A DNA stretch of 64,000 bases, from assembly GCA_905250115.1 (NCBI GenBank), contig CAJNOI010000062.1, forward strand, positions 166,249 to 230,248. The letters run 5' to 3'. The notes beneath the pieces were generated by a model. That model searched no databases. It worked only from the letters and a program-made list of their open reading frames with translations, and had not been told where the DNA came from. The position numbers and the translations under genes were made by a program. Shown piece by piece: positions 37,195-47,594 of the stretch (position 1 is the first letter of the stretch; every line of letters begins with the position of its first letter). Origin of the DNA: Adineta steineri. Lineage: Eukaryota > Rotifera > Eurotatoria > Adinetida > Adinetidae.

Positions 37195-38250
37195 ATGCAA
37201 ATTCCCAAAGAACGTATTGTAAGTCCTAATGAAATTGATGATGAATATCTTTGTCCTATATGTTTTCATTTATTATGGAAACCAGTTGAATGTGAAAATT
37301 GTCAACGAATATTTTGTAAAACATGTATTGATGAATGTCTAAAAGAAAAATTTGATGCATGTCCATTATGTAGACATTATCAAGAGAAACGTTGTTCACC
37401 AATGTTTTATGCTTTATTAACGAAATTAAAAATTGAATGTGAAAATAAATTAAATGGTTGTAATGATATATTATCATATGAATTTATTGAAAAACATCAA
37501 AATGAACAATGTCAATATAAAATGAAATGTTGTCGTGGATGTCAAAAAGAAATTATAGAAAAAGATTTATATCAACATGAACGAAATTGTGGAAAAGTTC
37601 GAATTGAATGTAAACGATGTAATCAAGTTTATAAACAAAAACAAAAACATGAACAATTAGAATGTTTAATAAATATGTTAGATATAAGTAATAAAAAATC
37701 AAAAACATTAGAAAAAAAAATTGAAAATTTAGAACAATATGTTCATGAACTTGAAACAACAGTAAATTTATATATAATAGGTGGTTTTGCATCAGGTATT
37801 GTTCATGATATATCATTATCATCACTTCCATCGTCATGGGAAATTATTTATGATTTTACTTATGGTCATGTAACAACTGTTGAAGAATTACCAGAATTAA
37901 AATTACGATGTAAAAAACAGATTATTGTTGGTGCTATTCAAGGAAGTTCATCAACAATATTGAAACTAGCAGCGATGGGACCATCAGAAATTTTATTATT
38001 AGATAGTCCATTGAATGAACCAACAAAATTTGGTAATGTTAATTGGTATTTAACACCAGATTATTCATTTGGATTTGCTCCATCATATTCAGTTATAAAT
38101 TGTTTTTGTGCAGATTATGGTGAAAAAGATAATTCAGAAAATCGATTAAGTTGGCATCTAAGTGGTGATGGTGGTTATCGAGCAGGAGTATTTAAAGATT
38201 TAGTTCATGATACTGACTGGAGAAAAATTATTATGGCAGAAAAACAGTAA
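37195..38250 (+). CDS. RING and TRAF-zinc-finger protein, intronless
   Basis: Probable E3 ubiquitin ligase, 351 aa in one exon. The RING finger (about residues 20-60) reads CPICFHLLWKPVECENC, FCKTC and CPLC. It is followed by TRAF-type zinc-finger segments (about 80-165: CENKLNGCNDIL, HQNEQCQYKMKCCRGC, HERNCGKVRIECKRC), then a short coiled coil (about 168-195). This order matches the NRDP1/TRAF-like group. The C-terminal 155 residues (from about LYIIGGF, through KKQIIVGAIQG, to SWHLSGDGGYRAG) belong to no domain I recognise and are not a MATH/TRAF-C fold by sequence. Substrate unknown. The lack of introns among intron-rich neighbours suggests a retrocopy or an expanded lineage-specific family. 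Confidence 0.75.
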   Translation: MQIPKERIVSPNEIDDEYLCPICFHLLWKPVECENCQRIFCKTCIDECLKEKFDACPLCRHYQEKRCSPMFYALLTKLKIECENKLNGCNDILSYEFIEKHQNEQCQYKMKCCRGCQKEIIEKDLYQHERNCGKVRIECKRCNQVYKQKQKHEQLECLINMLDISNKKSKTLEKKIENLEQYVHELETTVNLYIIGGFASGIVHDISLSSLPSSWEIIYDFTYGHVTTVEELPELKLRCKKQIIVGAIQGSSSTILKLAAMGPSEILLLDSPLNEPTKFGNVNWYLTPDYSFGFAPSYSVINCFCADYGEKDNSENRLSWHLSGDGGYRAGVFKDLVHDTDWRKIIMAEKQ

Positions 38251-39128
38251 TGCAAAAAAAAATTTTTTGTTTGTTTTCAAATTAAATATTTTTATTTTAA
38301 TAAAATAATTTCGTATTTCTGTTTTTATTAGAAATACATCGTAATGTGTAAGAAAGATGAATTATACAATGCATATAAAAACTAAAATTATTGCTATTGG
38401 AATATATGACATTGATATAACTTATATTGATAATTTATAGTCGAAATTAGTATGTATTTTACAGTCGACAGAAATTTGTAGTTAGATAATGAGGTATACT
38501 TGTGTATTGAGCTTGATTATAGAATCTTTTTTCGTTACATAAAACGATTGACCCACCCGACGGAATGTGAAAAGAGAAAATTTCGATAATGTTGTTTGAT
38601 GCCTTGCTGTACTCAATTTCTTCTTTAGCTATAAGATTATTCTCTATTACGATTCTGAGTTTTGGTACATGTCTAGCTGCATCTGACTGTAGTTCCAATC
38701 ACCGTTTTTTTATGTGATCTATAATCAGTATTTTATCCAACGGGTGGATTGGGTGAGTGCCGCTCACCCTAAAATTCGGTCGACCCACCCGAAAAAATAC
38801 AGTAGCTATATATTTTAGATGATCCGAGCGGGCGCTGGATAAACGCCACTCACTCTAAATTTTGATTCGCCCATCCGAAAAACGAAACCTAAATAAAGCA
38901 CTGTCTATAATATTAGTTTGACTAGTTGACAAAGGACGGAAAACATATGGATTTACTTTATTTTTTAGTCCGACCTGTTTGTATTATAAAGTGTATCAGA
39001 TTCTAATTGTATATAATGTAGATCATTCTTAACTTCTAAAATATTAATAAAAGATACAAACTTGATTATTTTATTTGAATAAATTTTCATTAAAATATTC
39101 TATTCTTTTTTCGTACTATATATTTTTA
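38251..39128. other. Intergenic with short GC-rich repeats
   Basis: Lies between convergent genes, so it holds both 3' ends. A GC-richer patch at 38738-38890 contains two related units and palindromes. A 79-codon minus frame at 38459-38698 has no recognised family and is not called. Confidence 0.5.
38738..38890. repeat. Palindrome-bearing imperfect tandem repeat
   Basis: Two related units, about 38747-38799 and 38837-38884, share the order GGAT, GCC(G/A)CTCACTCT-like, then CC(A)CCCGAAAAA. The first contains the palindrome GGGTGAG/CTCACCC (38751-38757 and 38763-38769) inside a wider CGGGTGG/CCACCCG pair. Possibly a MITE relic duplicated in tandem. Confidence 0.4.
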
Positions 39129-39992
39129 TTAAGTAGAAAAACAATTATGATAAATACTTATTAAACTTCGTAGAAAAAAAATCGAAGTATAAAAATATAT
39201 TGGAGAAAGAAAATAAAATGTATTTGTAACTTGAAGAAAATAAATTAAACCTAATGATTGACTAAGTATAACTATAGATATAATAAATGAATATGAATGA
39301 TATTTCCTCGAATTTTTCAAAGATAAATATTGTAAAATCCATAAAACAAATTGATGCAGATACAGAAGAAAAGAATATGTAAAAATATAGAAATAAATTC
39401 GATTGAATATAAACGAATTTGATAGTATTGAATGATTAAAATAAGTATGCATTGATTGTTTATTTATTTTACTAACTGATGAATTCAATTGTAGTATTCG
39501 AAGACGTTCACTAATATTATTTTTAATTGTCATTAGACTATCATTTTGAATAAATTTTAATGTTCGTAATTTATTTTGACTATTTTGTATTAATATATCA
39601 TCTGTTATATTCGTTTTAATTAAATCATCTATTAAATCATATAAATCTGTTTGAGTTCGAAGGAATAATTCAATTGTTTCACTAACCGGTTCTAATAATT
39701 GTTTTTCTTGAATTATATGATAATCAATAGGTTTTCTATCGATAATTATCTGTTGATTATATAACTCATCAACTGATTTCATAGATAAATATAAACCAAT
39801 TCCATATAGAATAGAATCTGTTAATCCAATAATAATCATAATGATAAAACCATATGAAGTATAATTGAATTTATTCGAATAATAATAAGATGTACTTAAA
39901 ATCGGTCCAGCAATTAATGTTATAATAAGAATAAAAAGAAATGAAAAGAATTCTTTAATACAATTCGTAAACATTCTAATTTTAAATTTCAT
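39129..39992 (-). CDS. Unrecognised multi-pass membrane protein, intronless
   Basis: I do not recognise this gene. 287 aa in one exon from ATG 39992. Two strong hydrophobic segments lie near the N-terminus (FFSFLFILIITLIAGPIL and FIIMIIIGLTDSILYGIGLY), then about 115 mostly polar residues with N-glycosylation-type sites (NITD, NISE, NSS), then two or three more hydrophobic segments near the C-terminus (YFYIFTYSFLLYLHQFVL, SFIISIVILSQSLGLIYFL, and a last one). The layout resembles a four- or five-pass protein with one large loop. No channel, transporter or receptor motif is seen. AT-rich DNA favours hydrophobic codons, but the length and regular layout argue for a real gene. Confidence 0.5.
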   Translation of the reverse strand: MKFKIRMFTNCIKEFFSFLFILIITLIAGPILSTSYYYSNKFNYTSYGFIIMIIIGLTDSILYGIGLYLSMKSVDELYNQQIIIDRKPIDYHIIQEKQLLEPVSETIELFLRTQTDLYDLIDDLIKTNITDDILIQNSQNKLRTLKFIQNDSLMTIKNNISERLRILQLNSSVSKINKQSMHTYFNHSILSNSFIFNRIYFYIFTYSFLLYLHQFVLWILQYLSLKNSRKYHSYSFIISIVILSQSLGLIYFLQVTNTFYFLSPIYFYTSIFFLRSLISIYHNCFST

Positions 39993-40643
39993 TTACTTGA
40001 CATCTATCGTAACAATACGACATAAACTTGTCGATTACTAAACATTATCATATGTAAAAATGAGATCATATATAAAGAACAAACGCATTGAAGCGAAGAA
40101 ACATCTCTTTTTCTCTTCTCTCAAAACTATCATGAGAAATAGAAAAGAAAGAAATGAAAAAAAGTGATCAAGCATTTTGTCTCGCTCTTTCTTTTTCTAT
40201 CAATATGTGTAAATTATACAGCTGTTGCATTTGAATTAACCCTTTCGGGACGGGTGGTACACCGTATATATATCACGGTGCTTTTTTTATCAGAAATATG
40301 TTTTATATTAACAATGGGAAGTACTTGTGTACACGTTAGAACCTGCTTCTAGCAGTGACATATATCTGATATGATTTGCGTCGTTATAGTCTCTTTTCTT
40401 CTCTACACTAAACTATTATGCCGTATCTTCATGATTGATTCTGTTGCATACGTAAGTGAGCGTAGTGTTATTAGTTGGACCGATCATTTGATTCTTTAAA
40501 ATCTATTTTTGTTTTTTTCTTCAAAAAATAATCCCGTCCTAAAAAGGTTAATAAGCTAATATTGAACTTAACAGAATAATCTAAACTCTACTAGAAAATT
40601 TCTTTGCTATAAAAAGAAAAAAAAACAAGATTTTTATCTAATG
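39993..40643. other. Intergenic, AT-rich
   Basis: Separates the membrane-protein start from the 3' end of the rod-annexin gene, both on the minus strand. No gene is supported; a 62-codon plus-strand frame here is short and composition-driven. Confidence 0.5.
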
Positions 40644-43600
40644 TTAATATTCATTTTGATTATCAGTTGTATTGGGATATTTATCTACTGTACGTCGTTC
40701 AACATATTGTGATTTTGTAGGAAGTCTTAATATTGTAGACATTTTTCCTTGATTATCACGATCGAATTGTTTTATATCACTAATATCTCGAGTGCTTTTA
40801 CTTCGTCCAAATGATTGTTTTTGAACTGGTTCTTGCCATTTTACAGTTGGTCGATTATTAAATATTGGTTCTAATAATTCTTTATTAGCTGGTTCAATAC
40901 GTTGACGTAATAATTCAAGAAGTGCTCGTTTATAATTTCCTTTTGTATCCGTCTAGAATAATAATCAATTGATTTTAAAAAAAATAATTTTATTAATAAA
41001 AATCAACCTGAATATGATCGAAAAGTGTACGTGGAGTTATTTTTTCATATTCAGATTTAATTGATACCAAATCAATTTCACATCTTGAAACAATTATACG
41101 ACTTAAATTATGTTCATTAGTACTTGAACCCTTGAAAAGAAAGAAATTATTTAGTTAACAATAAATGAGTTGTGTTTACTTTAAGACTTTTTCGTAATTC
41201 ATAAGCAAAAAAACGTGCTTGATTTCGTATAATTCGAACTAGTCAAAAACAAAACAATGGTGATTAACGTAATAACAAAAAAAACATACCGATTGCCATT
41301 AATGTTCGACTAAGATCAGCATTTGTATCATTTCGAATACTTTGTTCAATATCAAATCTATTAAATTGTTGATAAGCAGCAAAGGTTTGTTTTAAATGTG
41401 CATTACTAAAATAAAGCAAAATAATCTTTTTATAACAAAGTAATGATAATTTATAAGAGTATACTTTCGATTACATAACAATTGAATAAATGTTGAACCA
41501 TCTGTTTGCCATTTAGATCTTGAATCGAATAAATTTCGAGCATCATTCAATACTTGACCCTCATCGATTCTATTATCTTCTGGACGATTTGCTTGAAGTA
41601 ATGAAAGAAATATTTGTTTCGATGGACTTTCTCGATCATTACGAATATCCTGTTCAAGTGTATTATTGAATACTTTGAAAATAAATCGAAAATGTAATAT
41701 ATATATATCAAAAATTAGATTTAACTTACATTGAAAATAATAATTAATAATTGTTTTTATTTGTTTATTAGAATTTGTGAGAAATATTTCAATAAGAATA
41801 TTTTCAGCAGTATTTTGTCCTTTCAATATACGTCTTAATTCATAACAATCACGTTCAATAGGTGATAATAAAAGTAGTTTTAAAATCCTTTTTGAATCTC
41901 CATTTACATCAGTTTCAATAATGTCACCTAAATTCTAAATTAATAAAATAATTGTATACTAGAGTTTTATCTTGTAAAACTATCGAACACATATTTCTTT
42001 ACTTTTTAGATGATTACAATACGGAAATTAAATTCAAAGCTAATTATACTCGTAATAAATAACTAACAGGAGATGATTCGTAGTTACTTAACAACAAATA
42101 CATATCAAAAAAGTCTCTGGAATGAATTACGTGATATTTCTTTAGGTTAGAAAAAATAGTTGAATTATCGCTGAACAATCAAAACTGATGCACTTCGTTT
42201 GAGCTCATTTATTTCTCATGAGTAGCACGCATAGCTTACAAAAAAATCTTAAGAAGAATTTGTTCCGGTAGGCCGTTTCTCTCGTATTAGGATCATTTTA
42301 CTGAATTTTCCGCATGTTGTAAGATCTATTGCTGGGCAAAATTCCTTGTTGCGATTGTTTTTTCGTAATATCTTACAATATACTGAAAATATATAACGAA
42401 TCCTTCTCGGAATGTCTACGTAAGCGAATCCGTCTTACTTATGAGCTCAAATGAAGTGTATCAGTTGATGAAATTCCCTCGCTAGCAAGTTTGTTCGTAA
42501 TTCTAACTCGTACAATGAGAATTCTACGATATTTATTAATAATCTTACTTTATTAAAACGATTTTTATAAATATCACGAATTTGAAGACGTTGACTAACG
42601 CTACGATTACAAAGTATTCTTATAATAGCTGCTTCATCTATATAAGATTGATTAAAAATTTTATTTAATTCTCTGCAATCTAAATACAGACAAAACAAAA
42701 GAAACATGTATATATGTATTCTCATGAAAATAATCTTGACTTCCGACCTTGTTCCACATTAAAATTAGTGGATTGAATTAATGTTCCTACTGTTGATGAT
42801 CTTTCATCTATTCGATTAGTTATATTTTGATTCATAGATAATAACAAAGAATTTCTTTGAGTAGTATTTAGTGATGATGATGATTCTTCATGATAACTAT
42901 TGCCTCTAACATCATGTGCTGATGATGATCGAAGAATTGATTTTCGTTTTGAAATTTCTTGTAATTCTTTCGTATCATAAGTATCGTGTGTTAATTTTGT
43001 TTGATATCTATGAATTTCTTCACGATATTTTTCAATTCGTTGTTTAAATTCACCTCGAATACGAAGAGCATCGTTAAATTGTTTTTCTCTTTCATGAATA
43101 ATTTGTTCGAGCATTGCTAAATGTCTTTCTGCATTTGATGTTGATCTAAGTTCAACATTACCATCATTAATTCGTTGTTCTAAAATTTCTATTTGACTTC
43201 CTATTTCTTTGATAGAACCACGTGTGGAACTAATCTGTTGATCAGTAATTTTTTTCTCACGATTAAATTGATCTAATTTTTCCTCGTGTTCTCGTGTTAC
43301 GACTGGTACTGGACGTATTGTAAGTGTTTTATAACGATGTAATTCTAATTCAAGTTTTCGATGTAACTCATCTCTATATGTTTCAATTTTTTTTTCATAT
43401 TCCGATCTAAAACGACGTACTTGATGACCTAATTGTTCACGATAATAATTCGATGGTTGAACTGTTGCTATTTGTGTCGTATCAATTGAACCTCGAATTT
43501 CATCAACAGCTGCTAAATGTACATCTTCCTGTGTAATTTTTTCACTTTGTAATACATCGAATTCCATTTGTAGAACATGTTTAGCAAATAATTCTTCGTC

Positions 43601-44368
43601 TAATTCATAACGTAATTTTACTTGTCGTATGTTTAATGAATCATTTTTTACTGTATAAAATTGTATTTCATCATTAAATTGTTGTAAACGACAACGTAAG
43701 AATTCAGATTCAGCTCGAATTTGTGCCATTTTTCGATGATATTCAAATAATTCTTTATTCGTTGTATTTCGCTTTGATAATAGTTGTTGATATTGTCCAT
43801 CATTAGCGAGTGTTGTTTGATGAATATCCTTCAATTTTTTTTCTAAATCAGGCTTAGAACGCAATGCATCTTCAATTAGATGATTTGCTGTTTGAATTTC
43901 TTGACGAAACATTTTATCAATCGTCGAAGTATTTTTATTTGTATTATTTTCAAGCCATTCAATTTGTAATTCTAACGCACAATTATGTGCCTGAAAGGAA
44001 CAACATTGTAGTATACTTTCTGTTAAAGTATCAGTGATTCTCGATAATTCACGTTGTTCATCAATAGCACGATCTCCATCGATACTATGAAGTGGAGTTA
44101 ATGTAGAAAACGATGTGCTATGAACAAGTGAAGCAAATCCATGATTGGTTGATGTCGGTGCTGATTTATTATATGTGGATCCATTTTGTTGTAGAACAAA
44201 ATTACGTAGAGAACCCTGATAACTATTCGGAACATTAACACCTATAGTACGATGACCCATATATTTAATGATTGTAGATGGCTGATGTGATTCAGCTGTT
44301 GTTGGACGTTCGAGTCCTTCAATACCATAGTTATTGGTAGGGGTTTTCATGTTTCTTTTTACTAACAT
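40644..44368 (-). CDS. Intermediate-filament-like rod fused to annexin
   Basis: Eight exons: 42748-44368, 42549-42679, 41730-41934, 41465-41672, 41290-41405, 41180-41238, 41008-41130 and 40644-40952; 923 aa, all phases consistent. The start is the ATG at 44368. Residues about 104-458 are a coiled-coil rod of about 355 residues, near lamin-type length. LRYELDEELFAKHVLQMEF matches the end of coil 1B, and EFKQRIEKYREEIHRYQ sits where IF rods end (EIATYRKLLEGEE). A Ser-rich linker follows. Residues about 526-840 form four annexin repeats: STVGTLIQSTNFNVEQDCRE then LNKIF, DEAAIIRILCNRS; LRRILKGQNTAENILIEIF; SLLQANRPE, WQTDGSTFIQLLCNR; LRKSLKGSSTNEHNLSRIIVSR. The GxGTD calcium loops are degenerate in all four. 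A basic tail ends the protein. A cytoskeletal role linking filaments to membrane is inference. The 600-bp intron 41935-42548 is the largest. Confidence 0.8.
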
Positions 44369-45091
44369 TTTAGTCAAATAACCGCAGCATCTCTATTTAT
44401 TCTCAAAGTTGTTTTATTATCAGTTTATAGATAAAATAAGACCTTGGAAATTTGCTCGTCATCTTTATCATTCCAACGTACACATCTTACGTTTATGTTT
44501 GTTGTTTAGTAAGCATATTACGAGTCTAATGTTATGTCTACGGAATATTTCGCGGAAAAATTCTTTTATTAATAAGAAAAAGTCATGAATCCTAGACATA
44601 TCAACAATATTAGCTTAACGTTAACAAAAAGTTTTTCATTTTTTTAAACAAATGATGAAAAGATCAGTTTATCTAAGAATACAATACAATCATATATACA
44701 TTTGACATATCATAAATTCTATCGTCTGTTCGAATCTTGAAATAGTTGTTTTTCATACAACACGTAAAATAACGAAGCCAATGTACAATGAAAGATAAGG
44801 AACGGACTGAGAATATATTCTCAACATATGTCATCATCATTCTTGATTTATACAACAGAATGACATCTATGTATACAAGAAAATACTTTGCAATATTCAT
44901 GTAGCTTAAATACTTTCATTAATGAAGTAATCATAGAACCAAATTGTAACTAGTTTTATCATTCAATAACTTCCCGTTAATTGAGAAAAAAACTAGAATA
45001 GATGTCTGTAATAACCATAAGACGATTAACAATAATTTTTTTTACTCGTCTTTCTTTCATTTATTCATTTAACAAAAAATATATAAATAGT
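44369..45091. other. Intergenic, AT-rich
   Basis: Upstream of the rod-annexin gene and downstream of the ZNHIT2-like stop. The rod-annexin promoter should lie in the left part. No motif or further gene could be identified. Confidence 0.5.
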
Positions 45092-46745
45092 TTACAATTC
45101 TTGTATACGATTCGAACCATTTGTTGTTTGTTGATGTAAACGAATGTGTTTTAAATTTTTTTCAATTCGATTTTTATCACGTTGATATTGAGTAAGTTCA
45201 TGACGAAGATTATCTTCGATTTGTTCTAATTCATATTCAAGTATTTTAAGACGATCTGAATGGGTTATTGTCCAACTTAGAAGATAATCAATTTTATGTA
45301 AAAGAGATTGAACTATTTTACGATTGAATGGTTTTAGCTTTTGATTTTTTACTAATTTCTTTGATTCAGATTGTTTTGATACATTCGGTTCAGAACGAAT
45401 ACATAATTTGCTATTATTCTATAAGAAAAATATATTAATTCATCAACTTCTTTTTCTCTAAATAACTTACAGATCGATTTAATGTTATTTTTGGCTTAAT
45501 TTTTCGATTCGTATGAAATACATTTATCATTCCTGGTGTTGATTTATTTAATTCTTCATTTGCAATTGATTCTACTGATGGTTTATATTCTTGAATTTGT
45601 ATTAGAAATCGTTTAAGTTCTGATAATGCTGCTAATACATAGATATTTGATGATGTTTGACCTTGATATGAACCATGAATAATACTTAGAATATCCGCTA
45701 ATAGATTAACAAAAAATTCTTCAGATATATGATAGGATAATGTTTGATCTTGTAAATGTTCACGAAGTAATGAAATACGTGTTTGAACAATAAATATTGA
45801 ATCTTGTTCTTCATCAAATATAGTTGCTTTTTGTGTTATATGTCTTGATGCTATATGTAAAAATTCACTTCCTGCTTCTGATATATATGATTGAAAATCT
45901 CCACGATAACGAATACTAATAAGAACATAAGCAAAAAGTATTTCAAAAACATCAAATCGAACATAAATATGAGGAAGAATTGATGTTAATGATGGAAGTG
46001 GAACAATATTAGATATAGTTATTGGAATTGTATCTGGTAAAGTAGATGATGAAGGCGTTGTTGTATTTTCTAGATCTGTAATAAGAGCAGGTGCTTGTGT
46101 TTTATATAACCACCAAGGTTTCCATGGTTTATAATCATTAAGTAAATGTGAAATACGCCCATCATGTAACATGGATTTAAATTCATGTTTTTCTTCACTT
46201 GTTAAATAAGTCCACAATTGATTTATATTCTCATCGGATTCATCCATATCATTAGGTAACGCAGGTAAAGGGTCTTCGTCATCACTTGCAATACGTTCTT
46301 CAGCTTCATCATCATCATCACCATCATCATCGATAGGTGCTTCCTATAGAAATAATAATCAAAAATTCAAAACTATATATCTGTGGTCTATAATTACTTC
46401 TCGATACATTTCTGAATCGTTCGATGGTAAAATATGTTCAAATAATTCTTCAATTTGTTCATCATCTTCTTCATTATAAAATTCTTTTTCATCTACTTTT
46501 CTTTTTAAAATATCTTCAATTCGTTCTCGTACAAAATTATTTGTTGTTGTTTGATTTTGATTTTGATCTTGATCTTCATCAATATTCATTGAGTCAATTA
46601 TCTCATTTTCATCAAATTCTTTCGAACATTTTTTATGTAATCTATCACGATAACAGATTAAACTACAATATTTCATTTGACATCTTGGACATTTATACGG
46701 TGCTGATTTCAATTGACATATATGACATAAATTGTCGAAATTCAT
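45092..46745 (-). CDS. ZNHIT2: ZNHIT2-like HIT zinc-finger protein
   Basis: Likely assembly cofactor linked to R2TP/HSP90-type complexes, as known for ZNHIT2. Exons 46398-46745, 45471-46343 and 45092-45418 give 515 aa. The start at 46745 (MNFDNLCHIC) puts the HIT finger at residues about 6-36: CHIC, CPRCQMKYCSLICYRDRLHKKC. An acidic Asp/Glu stretch follows, then the conserved block LWTYLTSEEKHEFKSML and the DYKPWKPWW motif typical of ZNHIT2, and an alpha-helical region (FEILFAYVLISIRYRGDF). The last exon adds a basic linker and a coiled coil (DRLKILEYELEQIEDNL) that makes it about 110 residues longer than human ZNHIT2; I cannot tell whether that exon is constitutive. Confidence 0.82.
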
Positions 46746-47594
46746 TATTTTGTTCGTCAAAAATAGTTAATCTAAAAATAATTACATACGAATTTTATTC
46801 TAAACAATCAAATTTGTGTTTCCCTATTATAATTTTATAAAGTTTTTTTGATTAAGTAAAAAATAGAACAAAAAATCCATAGATTTAAGGTTTATGAACT
46901 CATAAATTAAATCGACAGCAAATCTTGTACGACTCTGCGATTCGATACATCATCTACTGATTTTCAGATCATTTATACTTAGGAAGAGACTGCAAATATT
47001 TTTCGAAAAAAAAAGAACGATTACTTTGTCTTAATATTCTTACTAAATTAAGAATGGTCGGTCTGACTACCAATGATACGTCCTATCGCTATGGTATGTA
47101 TTCATATTCTGCGAGTAATATTAAACGAATTATATAAAATAAATCAATGAATTTTTATGTTTATTCTTCTTTTTTGAAAAACAAACTAAAATGTATAAGA
47201 ATTGTTTTTCAAAAGTATCGATCCACTTGCGAAGGCACGCCCATCTAAAAAAAGTGTGTAGTATAAAAAAGAAACTCAAAACAACAATAACAACAGCAAC
47301 AAGTGTTTTAAGAAATAACATCGTATGGAAAAGTCAGATCCGAGAATTTTATATAGAAAAAGAAGACGAAGATCAATTCATACAAAAAAAAACAATAAAT
47401 AATCAATGTCTGTAGTTGTTCGATTTTTTGTAATGGATTTACTCAATATAGCAAAACACGGGGAAAATAAACGTGAGATAAAAAAAACACGATGAGAAAT
47501 ATCACGCAATATACTAGAAAAGAGATAAAAGATCACATAGGACGGAATGTAAATAGAATAGATCCAGGAGTAATAATGATTGAGATTTCTTTGT
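46746..47594. other. Intergenic, AT-rich
   Basis: Between the ZNHIT2-like start and the FATP 3' end on the same strand. Contains the expected ZNHIT2 promoter region and FATP 3' UTR. Short frames on both strands here are A/T-run driven and not called. Confidence 0.5.

Noticed and set aside
37256-37837. Long minus-strand frames opposite the RING/TRAF-zinc-finger gene
   Set aside because: They are antisense shadows of the real plus-strand gene and are dominated by Ile/His/Tyr codons from A-rich coding sequence.
38459-38698. 79-codon minus-strand frame between two convergent genes
   Set aside because: No start context, partner or family; overlaps likely 3' UTR sequence.
46424-46840. 138-codon plus-strand frame opposite the ZNHIT2-like exon 1
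   Set aside because: Antisense shadow; the minus strand carries a clear HIT zinc finger.
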